A stretch of DNA of 32,243 nucleotides, from assembly GCA_030622135.1 (NCBI GenBank), contig JAUXGL010000033.1, positions 1 to 32,243 of the forward strand. The letters are read 5' to 3'. Of the stretch, positions 32,057-32,243 are shown piece by piece. A model generated the notes under the pieces. That model saw only the letters and a program-made list of their open reading frames with translations, did no database searches and had not been told where the DNA came from. A program made the position numbers and the translations under genes. Origin of the DNA: Deltaproteobacteria bacterium. GTDB taxonomy: Bacteria; Myxococcota; B64-G9. Each line of letters begins with the position of its first letter. Position 1 is the stretch's first letter.

Positions 32057-32243
32057 CGCCCCAATCCGCCACCGGTGCCCTTGAGATCCTGGTGACGGCA
32101 GCCTCATTGACCACCAGTTATGAGGAGGGGTTGGCGGCGGTTACCTCCGGGGTGATCTGGCTGGCGGTGGCCGGCCTGTTGCTCTCGGCGGTGCGCAAGA
32201 CGCCCCCAAAACAGCGCAAGCGCTCTCTTTTCACCGCATTGAC
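32053..32243 (+). CDS. Small two-helix membrane protein, 5' part (continues at 118-181 on joining)
   Basis: ATG 32053 overlaps the radical SAM stop (ATGA). The frame stays open to the right edge (63 codons plus two bases) and runs into the 117-bp repeat in the same frame as the left-edge fragment. Joined, it makes 84 residues with two helices and a basic loop, ending at TAG 179-181. The soluble N-terminus (about 25 residues) has no known motif. Operon position couples it to ACP 3 and the radical SAM enzyme. Confidence 0.75.
   Translation, partial: MTPQSATGALEILVTAASLTTSYEEGLAAVTSGVIWLAVAGLLLSAVRKTPPKQRKRSLFTAL
32127..32243. repeat. Right copy of 117-bp terminal direct repeat
   Basis: Identical to 1-117 and in the same orientation. 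The base before the repeat (A at 32126) and the base after the left copy (C at 118) mark its limits within this window. Confidence 0.97.

Noticed and set aside
1-32243. A complete plasmid with its own replication system
   Set aside because: No Rep, Par, mobilisation or toxin-antitoxin gene and no iteron array were found, so the circle is reported only as a possibility.

Overview
The window is one dense lipid/polyketide gene cluster of 31 protein genes, one of them split by a stop codon. The host looks like a Gram-negative bacterium of moderately high GC, probably a proteobacterium or Desulfobacterota relative. The evidence is a LolA-like periplasmic carrier, a probable outer-membrane lipoprotein, an LpxL-type acyltransferase, an MMPL exporter, and plain sigma70-type promoters with ATG/GTG/TTG starts. 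No gene in the window fixes the species. No rRNA, tRNA, CRISPR array, transposase, replication or partition gene was seen.

The first 117 bases are identical to the last 117 (1-117 = 32127-32243). Joining the ends completes an 84-codon membrane-protein frame. The sequence therefore behaves as a closed circle of 32,126 bp, or as one unit of a tandem repeat or assembly loop.

Layout. (1) Minus block 8173 to 1042: two paralogous radical SAM proteins, an ACP-glycosyltransferase fusion, an MMPL exporter-methyltransferase fusion, and an LpxL-like acyltransferase. (2) Plus block 8536-12589: ACP, a ketosynthase/chain-length-factor fusion, and a CrtI-like FAD oxidoreductase. (3) Minus block 13676-12576: ACP and a double-hotdog dehydratase. 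(4) Plus block 13852-17407: a B12-type radical SAM protein, a polysaccharide-deacetylase-like protein, and an AMP ligase. (5) Minus block 22521-17404: two ketosynthases, a thioesterase, a dehydratase-phosphopantetheinyl transferase fusion, and PlsY. (6) Plus block 22707-29661: an aromatic ammonia-lyase interrupted by one in-frame TAG, a thioesterase, a fatty-acid-kinase-like DhaL/DegV fusion, a ketosynthase, a ketoreductase, a LolA-like carrier and a lipoprotein. (7) A single minus membrane protein at 30086-29667. (8) Plus block 30491-32056: ACP, a second B12-type radical SAM protein, and a small membrane protein that continues across the ends and is followed by a PlsC-like acyltransferase at 231-995.

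How the genes may work together (inference). The ammonia-lyase would make a cinnamate/coumarate-type starter, the AMP ligase would load it on an ACP, and the KS/CLF, KR and DH enzymes would extend it to a conjugated polyene. This is the logic of aryl polyene clusters, whose usual accessory genes (MMPL, LolA, glycosyltransferase/acyltransferase, thioesterases, lipoprotein) are all here. Added to it are four radical SAM enzymes and a CrtI-like desaturase/saturase, a combination reminiscent of ladderane-type lipid clusters. Also added is an acyl-kinase plus PlsY pair, which would turn the released acid into an acyl phosphate and place it on glycerol 3-phosphate. The predicted product is a glycosylated, modified aryl-polyene or cyclised-acyl glycerolipid of the outer membrane. 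Candidate promoters in four intergenic regions all carry a perfect TTGACA -35 box.
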